A stretch of DNA of 52,102 bases from an uncultured Christensenella sp. (GCA_910578765.1 CAJTRW010000013.1:1-52102), one strand, 5' to 3'; numbered from the stretch's first letter, positions 36,334-45,259 are shown. Numbers and translations: made by a program. The notes: a model not told the origin generated them from the sequence alone.

Positions 36334-39204
36334 TCAGGACTGCGGAACGTCAGCGTAGCTGTCGTAGCCGTAGTAGGCGCGGAAGCATGCCATGGAAAGC
36401 CATCCGTTTGCGTGTGCGTCCACTTCGTGATGCATTTTTACAAGCGAGTTAAGCGCGTCAACCAAAGTTTGATCAGCTTCGATAAGTCCGTACATCGGAT
36501 CAGACTCGTCTTTGTCCTTTATAGAACGGTTGTAATAGTCGCGCATAACGGCAGTGTAGTTGCCTAATGTGCCGAGGTTAAATTGACCGTTGTCTATCAT
36601 CCATTTGATCGAACGGTTTTTGACGTCTAAGAAATTGGGACGTACAAAATCAATATAGATTGCCGACCAGAAGCTTCCGTCCTTCAAGGAGTCGCCCTCG
36701 GGACCCACTGCGCGGTAGTAACCCAATGACGAGTCAAACGCTACATCTATTCCCAAATAGTAAAGTCCGAATTGGTTGTAGCTGTAAGCTCCGTCGCCCG
36801 TTGTGCAGTAAATAAGCCTGTCGTATTGTTCACCGATATAGCTTATCTTGAATTCGTAAATCTGCGGGTCGCCGTGGAACATTGCGGAGCATTGCGCGTA
36901 AATAGTCGTTCCCGCAGTCAGATAAATTTCCGTACAGAAATGCTTGCCATAGGGTTTAAGGAAGTTGTCGTAAGCAAGGTCGTCGTCCTGACCGACTAAG
37001 TTATTGCCTTCCGCGTCGTGGATAAAAATAGCGGGGTCGGCTTCAACGTTGTTTCCAAGCGACTGTAAGCGGTAAACGCCGTCTTTTGTTGCAGTGAATT
37101 TATACATTACACCGCCGCCGTCTATGGTCCAGCCTTTGTAGTTGTCAACGGTATAAACGACGTCTTCAACTGCGGTATATGCGTTGCGTATAAGCAAACC
37201 TTCAACAGTGCTCTGATGCGCGAAGCACAAATCCTTTGTATTGTTGTGTCCCTTTTCGGCGCCGTAATGCTGATAATAATGGCACATTTCAAGCCATTGC
37301 TCGGAGTAATAGGTCAGATTTTGCAAAGTGCAGTAGTACTTTGTAAACGCCTGCATCGCCACTTTAAGCTCTTCGTCGACCGGAACGAGACCGCAATCCG
37401 AAAATTTCTGGATATAGAAGTTGTCAAATACTACTTTGGAATAATCTTTATTGTCGTAAACGAATTTCGTGGGTTGACCTTCTATGTTAAGATTAACGTT
37501 CATTCTATTATCCCAATAACTGATATAGTAGAGGGAAGCGGGAACAAGCCCGTCCGCGACCTGTATCGTATTGGAGCCTACGTGTATCTGGGACCATAAA
37601 GTAGCTTCGGTCAGTTCCGCCAACAGGAGAGAACCGGTTTTGCTGCCTATGTGGTAATAACCGTCGTCGCCCATAACAATTTCAGGATAGCTGTACGTTG
37701 TGTTTCCGTTGGCGTCGGTGCCGTTTTCCGTTACCGCCGTATACCTCGCGTCGGTTGCGCGGGTAACGTCCGCAATATTGGTTATATAGATATTTCCGAT
37801 ATATGCGTGCTCAGACTCGGTTTTATTGAATTCGTCCTGTGAATTGCGCAGATAGCAGAAGTAAAGCGATACTTTTGTCGGGCGGTTGGCTATATAAACC
37901 GCATATTCGTCCTTCCAGCCGTCGCTGTTTTCCGAATATTCCGCAACCTTCTTTTCTCTGTTAAGGATAACGCTTAAGTTGTTGCTCTTGCAGAATACGT
38001 TGTATTCGTAAGAAAGTATATCGCCCGCTTCAAGCTGAACGTCTACGTTAATGATAGAGTACGAATTAAACAGTCCGGTATTGGAAGCTGCCAGATATTT
38101 TTTATTTTCGCTTTCATCCGTGCCTACGATAAAGGGCCATGCGTATTGGTCTTCCTCGGAATAGCATTTGGTGATTTTTCCTTCCGCACCGCTTCCCGTA
38201 AGGTTTGCTATCCAGTCCGCTTCGTTCGGCGTGGGTACGTTGGGAAGCACCCTGTCATTATCGGGGTTATCGGGATTATCGGGGTTATCGGGCTCCAAGT
38301 TGGGCTTATAATCGTCCGCGGTGTACTTTTCAAACAATGTTCTCCAAGCGCCCGCCATTGTTTTTGTTCCGCTGTCGTAGTAAACTATCATGCCGTATCT
38401 GTCGACAACTACGGTTGTGGGATAAGCGCTGATGGAAAGCATGTTGCCTGTTCCGGCTAAGTCCTGACCCATGTCGATAGTAAGACTCATGTCGTAATCT
38501 TTCTGATAATAATTTTCTTTGAAGTCCGCTATCGTGGAAACGGAATCCTTTGACGAAAGCGCAACGAAAGCCACGTCGTCGGAATATGAACGGTAAGCCG
38601 TCTCTATTGCGGGGAACTCTGCCTTGCAGGGATTGCAGTCCTTGTACCAGAAGTTCAAAAATACCGCTTTTTTGGTTTTAAGCAACTCTGAAATGCTGTT
38701 GTACTGGGTGGTACCGTCGTACTGAATAGAGCCGAACGTAAAATCGTACATGATATCGCCGAGCTTGTAGGAAGTGCCGGCGGGCGCAGTTTCGTTTATG
38801 ACGGTAGAGAGAAGGCTTATTTTCGCCTCTCTCGTTTTTGTGCTGGTCATAAATTTGTCGTTTTCACCCAAATAATACCCCGCGGGAAGATTGGAAACGC
38901 GCAACTCGTACTCGCCGAGGGGGAGCTTCATTTGCACGACTCCGTTTATCGAAATGCCCGCCATAACCGTGGCGCCGTCTTTTATCGCGTCAACGCGTAC
39001 GCCGTCCAAAGGCAAACCGCCCTTGGATTCCACCTTTATGCGGTAAGCGTTGGGGTCGTTTTCGTCTATTTCGCCTGTTACGGGATTTTTGAAATTAGGA
39101 TATTTTGCCGTGTTTTTGCTCGCGCACGAGGCGACCGCCACGCTTATGCATATTGCCGCGCACGTTACGAGAAAAACCAAAAGCAACTTTTTAAGTTTAC
39201 CCAT
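36334..39204 (-). CDS. TlpA-domain multidomain lipoprotein
   Basis: A 956-residue lipoprotein. The ATG at 39204 follows AGGAGG on the minus strand and begins the signal peptide (GKLKKLLLVFL), with lipobox VASC; a further upstream ATG at 39231 would place the ribosome site inside the gene. A Cna-B-like domain (ESKGGLPLDGVRVDAIKDG) is followed by a TlpA/thioredoxin domain with active site CNPC at 190-193 and YPTTVVVDRYG as the cis-proline region. Next is a linker of repeated PDNPDN units, then beta-rich domains, one with GYYHIGSKTGSLLL shared with the 654-residue lipoprotein and one resembling a pre-peptidase C-terminal fold (VYRLQSLGNN...IFIHDAEG). It probably receives electrons from the NapH-TlpA fusion encoded convergently. 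Confidence 0.87.
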   Translation of the reverse strand: MGKLKKLLLVFLVTCAAICISVAVASCASKNTAKYPNFKNPVTGEIDENDPNAYRIKVESKGGLPLDGVRVDAIKDGATVMAGISINGVVQMKLPLGEYELRVSNLPAGYYLGENDKFMTSTKTREAKISLLSTVINETAPAGTSYKLGDIMYDFTFGSIQYDGTTQYNSISELLKTKKAVFLNFWYKDCNPCKAEFPAIETAYRSYSDDVAFVALSSKDSVSTIADFKENYYQKDYDMSLTIDMGQDLAGTGNMLSISAYPTTVVVDRYGMIVYYDSGTKTMAGAWRTLFEKYTADDYKPNLEPDNPDNPDNPDNDRVLPNVPTPNEADWIANLTGSGAEGKITKCYSEEDQYAWPFIVGTDESENKKYLAASNTGLFNSYSIINVDVQLEAGDILSYEYNVFCKSNNLSVILNREKKVAEYSENSDGWKDEYAVYIANRPTKVSLYFCYLRNSQDEFNKTESEHAYIGNIYITNIADVTRATDARYTAVTENGTDANGNTTYSYPEIVMGDDGYYHIGSKTGSLLLAELTEATLWSQIHVGSNTIQVADGLVPASLYYISYWDNRMNVNLNIEGQPTKFVYDNKDYSKVVFDNFYIQKFSDCGLVPVDEELKVAMQAFTKYYCTLQNLTYYSEQWLEMCHYYQHYGAEKGHNNTKDLCFAHQSTVEGLLIRNAYTAVEDVVYTVDNYKGWTIDGGGVMYKFTATKDGVYRLQSLGNNVEADPAIFIHDAEGNNLVGQDDDLAYDNFLKPYGKHFCTEIYLTAGTTIYAQCSAMFHGDPQIYEFKISYIGEQYDRLIYCTTGDGAYSYNQFGLYYLGIDVAFDSSLGYYRAVGPEGDSLKDGSFWSAIYIDFVRPNFLDVKNRSIKWMIDNGQFNLGTLGNYTAVMRDYYNRSIKDKDESDPMYGLIEADQTLVDALNSLVKMHHEVDAHANGWLSMACFRAYYGYDSYADVPQS

Positions 39205-39243
39205 TAAATTCCTCCTGAATTTTATTTTCAAAATTTCTATACA

Positions 39244-39277
39244 TTAATATAATACCATATAATATGCGTCAAATCAA
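39244..39277 (-). promoter_or_regulatory. promoter region of the three-lipoprotein operon
   Basis: Two overlapping solutions on the minus strand: TTGATT (39277-39272), 17 bp, TATTAT (39254-39249); or TTGACG (39272-39267), 17 bp, TATTAA (39249-39244). Confidence 0.55.
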
Positions 39278-39394
39278 CTAAAACGAAAAGAGAAATACAA
39301 AAAATTGTATATTTTTTTTAAAACGGGCAATCAAAGCGCATTTTTATGCAAATTTTATAAATTTATGCAATTTAAAAATATGTGGATTTTTATG

Positions 39395-39422
39395 TTTAAA
39401 CCGCGCTTTAAAGTTTTATATA
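39395..39422 (+). promoter_or_regulatory. possible promoter of grpE-dnaK-dnaJ
   Basis: TTTAAA (39395-39400), a 16-bp spacer and TATATA (39417-39422). No CIRCE inverted repeat (TTAGCACTC-N9-GAGTGCTAA) is visible in 39205-39450. Confidence 0.35.
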
Positions 39423-39450
39423 TAAATGTAAAGAAATTGCGGGAGAAGTT

Positions 39451-39969
39451 ATGACGAAGAAAAACGAAGAAGAAAAGCAGAAAAAGCAGCCTCCGGTAAA
39501 AGAGGAGGACGCGACGGAATCCGACGTACCGGAAGCGGAAAAACTTGCCGCGCTTGCAGAGGATTACAAGCGTAAATGGTATTCGGTTTCCGCGGAGTAC
39601 GACAATTACCGCAAGCGTAACGCCGCGGCGGTGTCCAAGGCTTATGCGGACGGCGCGGCGGAGGCGATATTAAAGCTGCTGCCGGTGGCGGATAATTTCG
39701 GTTATGCGCTTGACTCGGCTTCGGACGAAAAGACCAAAGCCGGTATAGACAAGGTAATAAAAAGCTTCAATTCGATACTGTCGTCGCTGGGCGTTGAAGA
39801 AATCGCAATCGAGGCGGGTTCGCCGTTCGACGAAAGCGTTGCGGAAGCGGTAATGAACGTGCCGTGCGGCGAGGGAGAAGCTCCGAACACGGTCAAGCAC
39901 GTGCTTAAAAAAGGTTACCGCAGCGGGGACAAGGTTATACGTTTCGCGCAGGTAACCGTAACCGTTTAG
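39451..39969 (+). CDS. grpE: GrpE nucleotide exchange factor
   Basis: A 172-residue co-chaperone that releases ADP from DnaK. A charged Lys/Glu-rich N-terminus leads into the long dimer helix (LAALAEDYKRKWYSVSAEYDNYRKR), and the C-terminal beta wing contains the family motif region FDESVAEAVMNVP and VLKKGYRSGDKVIRFAQVTV. GGGAGAAG lies before the ATG. It heads the grpE-dnaK-dnaJ cluster; the usual hrcA repressor gene is not upstream. Confidence 0.95.
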   Translation: MTKKNEEEKQKKQPPVKEEDATESDVPEAEKLAALAEDYKRKWYSVSAEYDNYRKRNAAAVSKAYADGAAEAILKLLPVADNFGYALDSASDEKTKAGIDKVIKSFNSILSSLGVEEIAIEAGSPFDESVAEAVMNVPCGEGEAPNTVKHVLKKGYRSGDKVIRFAQVTVTV

Positions 39970-39978
39970 CAACTTGTC

Positions 39979-40040
39979 GTCGTCCTGAGCGTATGGGAAG
40001 TATACGAATGACAGAGATTCTTCACTTCGTTCGGAATGAC
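39979..40040. repeat. dispersed imperfect inverted repeat (REP-like)
   Basis: GTCGTCCTGAGCG (39979-39991) pairs, allowing G-U, with CGTTCGGAATGAC (40028-40040). The inside reads GAATGACAGAGATTCTTCACTTC. This is the common bacterial intergenic element whose translation gives CHSERSEES peptides, here placed between grpE and dnaK. Confidence 0.7.
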
Positions 40041-40142
40041 AAAGCGGCATACAAAGCTTTGCTTGCACAAAACGGCAACGCGGTTTATAAATGACAATAC
40101 AAAATAAAATCAATTCGGAAGTATAGTTAAAGGAGAATTATT

Positions 40143-41939
40143 ATGGGAAAAGTTATAGGAATCGATTTGGGCACGACTAATTCGTGCGTGGCGGTAATGG
40201 AAGGCGGGGAGCCCGTCGTAATTGCTAACAGCGAGGGCAACAGGACGACCCCTTCGGTCGTATCGTTTAAGCCCGACGGCAGCAGAATAGTGGGACAGGC
40301 GGCAAAGCGTCTTGCCGTAGCCGCACCCGATAAAACAGTCATATCCATCAAGCGCCACATGGGCGAGTCTTACAAGGTAAACATCGAAAAGGGTTATTCC
40401 CCGCAGGAAATTTCGGCTATGGTGCTTTCCAAGCTTAAAGCGGACGCGGAAAGCTACCTCGGCGGAAAAGTTACGGACGCGGTAATAACCTGTCCCGCAT
40501 ACTTTAACGACAGCCAGCGTCAGGCAACCAAGGACGCGGGTAAAATTGCGGGGTTAAACGTTTTACGTATTATAAACGAGCCTACCGCGGCGGCGCTTGC
40601 TTACGGTCTCGATAAGCAGGAGGGAAGCCAGAAGGTCATGATTTACGACCTCGGCGGCGGTACTTTCGACGTTTCTATTCTCGAAATAGGCGACGGAGTT
40701 TTCGAAGTGCTTGCAACCAACGGCGACACGCACCTCGGCGGCGACGACTTCGACAACAAGGTTATAGACTTCCTTGTAGAAACCTTCAAAAAGGACACGG
40801 GCGTTGACCTTTCCAAGGACAAAATGGCGATGCAGCGTCTTAAAGAAGCCGCTGAAAAAGCCAAGATAGAGCTGTCCGGCATGAGCACGACGAACATAAA
40901 TCTTCCGTTCATTACCGTTGTAGACGGCGCGCCCCAGCACCTCGATATAGACCTTTCCAAACAGAAATTCGACAGCTTAACGGCTGATTTGGTTGACAGA
41001 ACAGTAGAGCCTATGCGCAAGGCAATGCAGGACGCAGGGCTTTCCTACGGCGATATAAGCAAAGTTATCATGGTCGGCGGATCTACGCGTATTCCCGCCG
41101 TGTACGACAAAGTAAAACAGATAACGGGCAAGGAACCGTTTAAGGGCATCAACCCCGACGAGTGCGTGGCGATAGGCGCGGCTATTCAGGGCGGCGTTCT
41201 GTCCGGAGAGGTTAAGGACGTACTTTTGCTTGACGTCATGCCTTTGACGCTCGGCATAGAGACGCTCGGCGGCGTATCCACACCGCTTATCGAAAGAAAC
41301 ACCACTATACCGGTAAAGAAAAGTCAGGTATTTTCCACCGCGGCGGACAATCAGCCCGGCGTCGAAATAAACGTTTTACAGGGTGAAAGAAAGTTCGCGC
41401 GCGACAATAAATCGCTCGGCAAATTCATGCTCACCGATATACCTCCCGCACCCCGCGGGGTTCCCCAGATAGAAGTCACTTTCGACGTAGACGCGAACGG
41501 CATAGTAAACGTAACGGCGAAGGACCTCGGCACCGGCAAGAGCACGAATATAACTATAACCGCTTCAACAAATCTTTCTGACGAGGATATAGACAAAGCC
41601 GTCAAGGACGCGGAAAAATACGCGGAGGAAGACAAGAAGCGTAAGGAGGCGGTCGATAACAGAAACACGCTCGAAAGCATGATAGACAGCCTTGAAAAGA
41701 CGGTAAAGGAAGCGGGCGACAAGCTTTCGGAGGACGATAAAAAGACTGTTGAGGACGCGGTCGCAAAGGCTAAAACCGAGATGGAGTCGGGCGATAACGA
41801 CAGAATAAAAGCGGCAATCGACACCCTTTCCAACGAAATACAGCCGATTGTGGCAAAGATGTACCAGCAGGCAGGCGGCGCGGCGGGCAACAACGGCGGC
41901 GGCAACGACGACGGTACGGAGTTCAACCAACATTCTTAA
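40143..41939 (+). CDS. dnaK: chaperone DnaK (Hsp70)
   Basis: A 598-residue Hsp70. The ATPase domain starts with GIDLGTTNSCVAVMEG and contains YDLGGGTFDVSILEIGDG and VGGSTRIPAV; the substrate domain follows the DVMPLTLGIETLGG linker, and the helical lid ends in a Gly/Asn-rich tail (GGAAGNNGGGNDDG). As in other Gram-positive DnaK proteins, a segment is missing from the ATPase domain compared with the E. coli form. AAAGGAG precedes the ATG. It follows grpE by 173 bp that contain a REP-like repeat. Confidence 0.98.
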   Translation: MGKVIGIDLGTTNSCVAVMEGGEPVVIANSEGNRTTPSVVSFKPDGSRIVGQAAKRLAVAAPDKTVISIKRHMGESYKVNIEKGYSPQEISAMVLSKLKADAESYLGGKVTDAVITCPAYFNDSQRQATKDAGKIAGLNVLRIINEPTAAALAYGLDKQEGSQKVMIYDLGGGTFDVSILEIGDGVFEVLATNGDTHLGGDDFDNKVIDFLVETFKKDTGVDLSKDKMAMQRLKEAAEKAKIELSGMSTTNINLPFITVVDGAPQHLDIDLSKQKFDSLTADLVDRTVEPMRKAMQDAGLSYGDISKVIMVGGSTRIPAVYDKVKQITGKEPFKGINPDECVAIGAAIQGGVLSGEVKDVLLLDVMPLTLGIETLGGVSTPLIERNTTIPVKKSQVFSTAADNQPGVEINVLQGERKFARDNKSLGKFMLTDIPPAPRGVPQIEVTFDVDANGIVNVTAKDLGTGKSTNITITASTNLSDEDIDKAVKDAEKYAEEDKKRKEAVDNRNTLESMIDSLEKTVKEAGDKLSEDDKKTVEDAVAKAKTEMESGDNDRIKAAIDTLSNEIQPIVAKMYQQAGGAAGNNGGGNDDGTEFNQHS

Positions 41940-41953
41940 AATTCAACCTTTCG

Positions 41954-41976
41954 GGGGTGTCGTCTGACACCCCTTT
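41954..41976 (+). terminator. intercistronic hairpin between dnaK and dnaJ
   Basis: GGGGTGTC (41954-41961), loop GTCT, GACACCCC (41966-41973), then TTT. With so few T residues it probably attenuates rather than stops transcription, which would give more DnaK than DnaJ. Confidence 0.6.
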
Positions 41977-42000
41977 AAGCGGTTTATAAGGAAACATAAA

Positions 42001-43140
42001 ATGGCAGAAAAGAAAAATTATTACGACGTGCTGGGAATTTCCAAGACGGCTTCCCAGGACGAAATAAAATCCGCATACAGAAAGCTTGCCAAGCAGTACC
42101 ACCCCGACTTTCACCCCGGCGACGCGGCTGCGGCGGAAAAATTCAAGGAAATAAACGAGGCGAACGCCGTTTTGTCCGACGAGGACAAGCGCAGACAGTA
42201 CGATTACGAATTGGAGCATCCCGGTATGGGCGGCTTCGGCGGGGGCGGAAATCCTTTCGCGGGCGGCTTCGGCGGCTTCGAGGATATAATTTCCTCCGTA
42301 TTCGGCGGATCGCCGTTCGGCGGCGGAGATACGCGCCGCGCTTCCCGCGGGGCGGATATAGAGCAGACGATTAATCTTTCCTTCCTTGACGCAATAAAGG
42401 GCTGTACCAAAGAAATAAATTATATGCGTAACGAGCCTTGCCCCGCATGCAGCGGAACGGGTGCCAAGGGAGGTACGGCTTTTAAAAAGTGCGTGCGTTG
42501 CGGCGGAAGCGGCAGGGTAAAATTTCAGCAGGATACGATTTTCGGCAGAACCATACAGGTAGGCGCGTGTCCCGACTGTAACGGTACCGGCAAGCAGATT
42601 ACCGACAAATGTAACGACTGCAAGGGGAAAGGCTATCTGCGTAAGGAAACGCGTTTTACTGTAAATATCCCCGCGGGCGTGGACAAGGACAGCAGTCTCA
42701 GAAAGCGCGGCTTCGGTCAGGCGGCGGGCAACGGCGGCGAAAGCGGGGATTTATACGTGTATTTCCGTATAGAGCCGCACAAGCTTCTCCGGCGCGAGGA
42801 TAAAGATTTGTATATAACCGTGCCCATCTCATATAAGACGGCGGTTCTCGGCGGAAAAATTCAGGTGGCGGGTATTGACGACGTTCAGGAGCTTACAGTG
42901 CCCGAAGGCACCGCGTCTGGAACAAGATTTTGCCTGCGCGGCAAGGGCGTCAGGACGGTCAACGGCACGGGCAACCTGTATGTGACCGTGGAAATAGATA
43001 TTCCTTCGCGTCTTTCGCGCGAGCAAAGTAAAAAACTGGACGAATACGAAAGCGGAATTCCGCTTAAATCCTGCGACAATATGCAGAAATACGCCAACAA
43101 TATATCCGCCCTGTACGGTAAAAAAATAGAAAAACAATAA
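42001..43140 (+). CDS. dnaJ: chaperone DnaJ (Hsp40)
   Basis: A 379-residue type I DnaJ. The J domain has His34-Pro35-Asp36 in YHPDFHPGD, which stimulates DnaK ATPase. A Gly/Phe-rich linker (about 75-112) is followed by all four zinc-binding repeats: CPACSGTG, CVRCGGSG, CPDCNGTG and CNDCKGKG. The C-terminal substrate domains follow. AAGGAAA precedes the ATG. It is the last gene of the chaperone cluster. Confidence 0.97.
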   Translation: MAEKKNYYDVLGISKTASQDEIKSAYRKLAKQYHPDFHPGDAAAAEKFKEINEANAVLSDEDKRRQYDYELEHPGMGGFGGGGNPFAGGFGGFEDIISSVFGGSPFGGGDTRRASRGADIEQTINLSFLDAIKGCTKEINYMRNEPCPACSGTGAKGGTAFKKCVRCGGSGRVKFQQDTIFGRTIQVGACPDCNGTGKQITDKCNDCKGKGYLRKETRFTVNIPAGVDKDSSLRKRGFGQAAGNGGESGDLYVYFRIEPHKLLRREDKDLYITVPISYKTAVLGGKIQVAGIDDVQELTVPEGTASGTRFCLRGKGVRTVNGTGNLYVTVEIDIPSRLSREQSKKLDEYESGIPLKSCDNMQKYANNISALYGKKIEKQ

Positions 43141-43141
43141 C

Positions 43142-43170
43142 AAAAAACCGCTTTTAAAAAGCGGTTTTTT
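43142..43170 (+). terminator. intrinsic terminator of dnaJ
   Basis: AAAAAACCGCTT (43142-43153) pairs with AAGCGGTTTTTT (43159-43170). The next 170 bp up to the small gene show no coding feature. Confidence 0.88.
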
Positions 43171-43343
43171 TAAATGTTAACTCTCATTGCGGAGTAGATT
43201 TTGTTTTACGGCTTGTGACGGAGTGAAGCGGTTCTGCGTGACTTCTTCGCGCCTGTATACAGAAAAGCCGCCGTTTTGAAAGAAAAAGCCGCGCAAAGGG
43301 CGCGGCGTTGATTTTTCGCGGACTTGTTGCACATACTCGAATT

Positions 43344-43601
43344 ATGGCGGACTATAAAAAAGTATACGTAGGCGTTTTACTGCACGTCGATTCGGACGGG
43401 AATATGAAACCCGTTGCCATTGAGTGGGAGAACGGTGTCAAGTATGAAATTTCCAAAATAACGGACGTGCGGCAAACTCCGCCGCGCCATGTCGGCGGCA
43501 TGCCTGCAATGCGTTATACCGTACTTGTAAGCGGCTACGTCCGCGAACTGTATCACGAAACTTATTATAGGCGTTGGTTCGTCGAAGTTTTAAAGCAGTA
43601 G
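43344..43601 (+). CDS. conserved small hypothetical protein
   Basis: An 85-residue protein with the layout of a small beta-barrel: KPVAIEWENGVKYEISKITDVR, then GGMPAMRYTVLVSG and RELYHETYYRRWFVE. Proteins of this shape are frequent in Clostridia but I know no function. The frame is open from 43308, but the ATG at 43344 begins the recognisable part. There is no Shine-Dalgarno sequence, and a weak -10-like CATACT ends 6 bp before the ATG, so translation may be leaderless. Confidence 0.65.
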   Translation: MADYKKVYVGVLLHVDSDGNMKPVAIEWENGVKYEISKITDVRQTPPRHVGGMPAMRYTVLVSGYVRELYHETYYRRWFVEVLKQ

Positions 43602-43627
43602 TGCGGGGATTGAGTCCAAGTTAGCCA

Positions 43628-43665
43628 ATTCCGCACTGTTGCACTAAAAAATTCCACACTGTTGC
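43628..43665. repeat. two 16-bp direct repeats
   Basis: AATTCCGCACTGTTGC (43628-43643) recurs as AATTCCACACTGTTGC (43650-43665), one mismatch. An inverted match, AGTGCGG (43600-43606) with CCGCACT (43631-43637), lies just upstream. The DNA from 43666 to 43869 is AT-rich and otherwise featureless. Confidence 0.6.
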
Positions 43666-43869
43666 GGGCTTTTAAAACGGTGTAATCTTAAAAATCTTGG
43701 GGGGGCAATTTTTAAAATAGCCCGAAAACAAGCAAAAACGAGGTAAAGCTGTTAATTTTGCCAGTTTGTACTGCCTACCTGAATTCAGTCTTATTAGAAT
43801 AATTAATCCTCTATATATCTGAAGACATAAGTTTATAAGGTAATAACATTCGTTGCTTAATATTTTTTC

Positions 43870-43899
43870 TTGTGTTTATTTGTCGATATGTGTTATAAT
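43870..43899 (+). promoter_or_regulatory. promoter of the TIR-methyltransferase gene
   Basis: TTGTGT (43870-43875), 18-bp spacer, TATAAT (43894-43899), 31 bp before the ATG. Confidence 0.55.
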
Positions 43900-43930
43900 T
43901 TATAAATAAATCCTATAAGAGAGATTGTTT

Positions 43931-45259
43931 ATGTACGATGTGTTCATAAGTTATAGGCGAGACGGCGGTTTCGAGATGGCTCGACTTTTATACGACCACT
44001 TGAAAGGTATTGGTTTAAATCCGTTTTTTGATTTGGAAAAATTGTGTTCGGGACAGTTTAATGAAAAACTTTATAGAGAAATTGAAGACAGTGCAAATTT
44101 TTTGCTTGTTTTGCCTCCTAAGTCGCTTGAACGCTGTAAAAATGAAAATGACTGGGTTAGACTTGAGATAGAGCACGCTATTAAAGAAGATAAAAACATT
44201 GTTCCCGTAATGATGAACGGATTTGAGTGGCCTGAAGACTTACCGTCATCTTTGCAAAAGCTGCCGTATTACAATGCCGTTAAAATGAGCAGGGAGTATT
44301 TTGACGCATCTATATCGCGGCTTTTGACGATGCTAAACGGAATAGAATTTAAGGACGGAATTCTTGTTAAAAGTTCTTCTGCACAAGATAAACGAACTCA
44401 AAATAAATATTTTGCTTTTGAAGATAAAAAAGAGAAACGTAGATTAAAAATTCAGCAAAATTTAATGCGTGAATTCGATTTGTCTGTTTATGAAGGTGTC
44501 AAAGAACATTATGAAAGTCTGTGTATTTTAGATGTTGGTAGCAACAATGGCGATTTTGTAATGGATAGAATTGCGAATTGTGATAAATTGGATAAGTTAA
44601 TAGGCTTAGAATACGACGGTAAAAGCGTACAAGCCGCAAACGAGAAGTACGGCTTAGAGAATAAAATTGCATTTTACGAGATTGATTTGGAGGACGAGGA
44701 TTTTTCTGATAAATTAGAAGAAATAGTCGAAGGGCAAAATGTTAAAAAGTTTAACGTGATTAATATAAGTATGGTGTTGTTACACTTAAAATCACCTTAC
44801 AAGCTTTTAAAAACATTGAGAAAGTTTTTAACCGACGACGGAACAGTAATTGTAAAAGACATAGACGACGGACTTAATTTAGCGTATCCCGACGAACAAG
44901 GTGAGTTTGCAAGGGTTGTCGGAATCTGCAGGAAAAATGACACGTCAGGCTTTAGGGAAAGCGGTAGACAGATTCTTACCGTTTTAAATAGGAGCGGCTA
45001 TAAAAAAGTTAAACTTGAGAAACAATGTCTGTCCACAGTTGGAATGAATTTCGAACAGCGCTCTGCACTTTTTGATACGTATTTTTCATTTGTTTTGGAA
45101 GACTTAAAAATTATGCGGGATCGCTATCCTGACGATAAAAGAATTTTGGCTGATTATGAATGGTATACAAAATCTTACGATGATTTAGAGGAAAAGTTTC
45201 AAGACGATGCCTTCTTTTTCTCGCTTGGTTTTATGATTTTTACAGCAAAAAAAATATGA
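43931..45259 (+). CDS. TIR domain fused to class I SAM-dependent methyltransferase
   Basis: A 442-residue protein. Residues 1-140 form a TIR domain: YDVFISYRRDGG at the start, FFDLEKL, and W75-x-x-x-E79 in DWVRLEIEHAI, which matches the WxxxE region with the catalytic glutamate of bacterial NAD-cleaving TIRs. After a charged linker, about 195-442 form a Rossmann methyltransferase: ILDVGSNNGDF at about 199-209 (motif I), GLEYDGKSVQAA, MVLLHLKSPYKLLKTLRKFL and DDGTVIVKDIDDG. I use the ATG at 43931 (GAGAG upstream) rather than the TTG at 43925. The gene is AT-rich, next to a transposase remnant, as expected of a transferred defence gene. Substrate of the methyltransferase is unknown. Confidence 0.85.
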   Translation: MYDVFISYRRDGGFEMARLLYDHLKGIGLNPFFDLEKLCSGQFNEKLYREIEDSANFLLVLPPKSLERCKNENDWVRLEIEHAIKEDKNIVPVMMNGFEWPEDLPSSLQKLPYYNAVKMSREYFDASISRLLTMLNGIEFKDGILVKSSSAQDKRTQNKYFAFEDKKEKRRLKIQQNLMREFDLSVYEGVKEHYESLCILDVGSNNGDFVMDRIANCDKLDKLIGLEYDGKSVQAANEKYGLENKIAFYEIDLEDEDFSDKLEEIVEGQNVKKFNVINISMVLLHLKSPYKLLKTLRKFLTDDGTVIVKDIDDGLNLAYPDEQGEFARVVGICRKNDTSGFRESGRQILTVLNRSGYKKVKLEKQCLSTVGMNFEQRSALFDTYFSFVLEDLKIMRDRYPDDKRILADYEWYTKSYDDLEEKFQDDAFFFSLGFMIFTAKKI

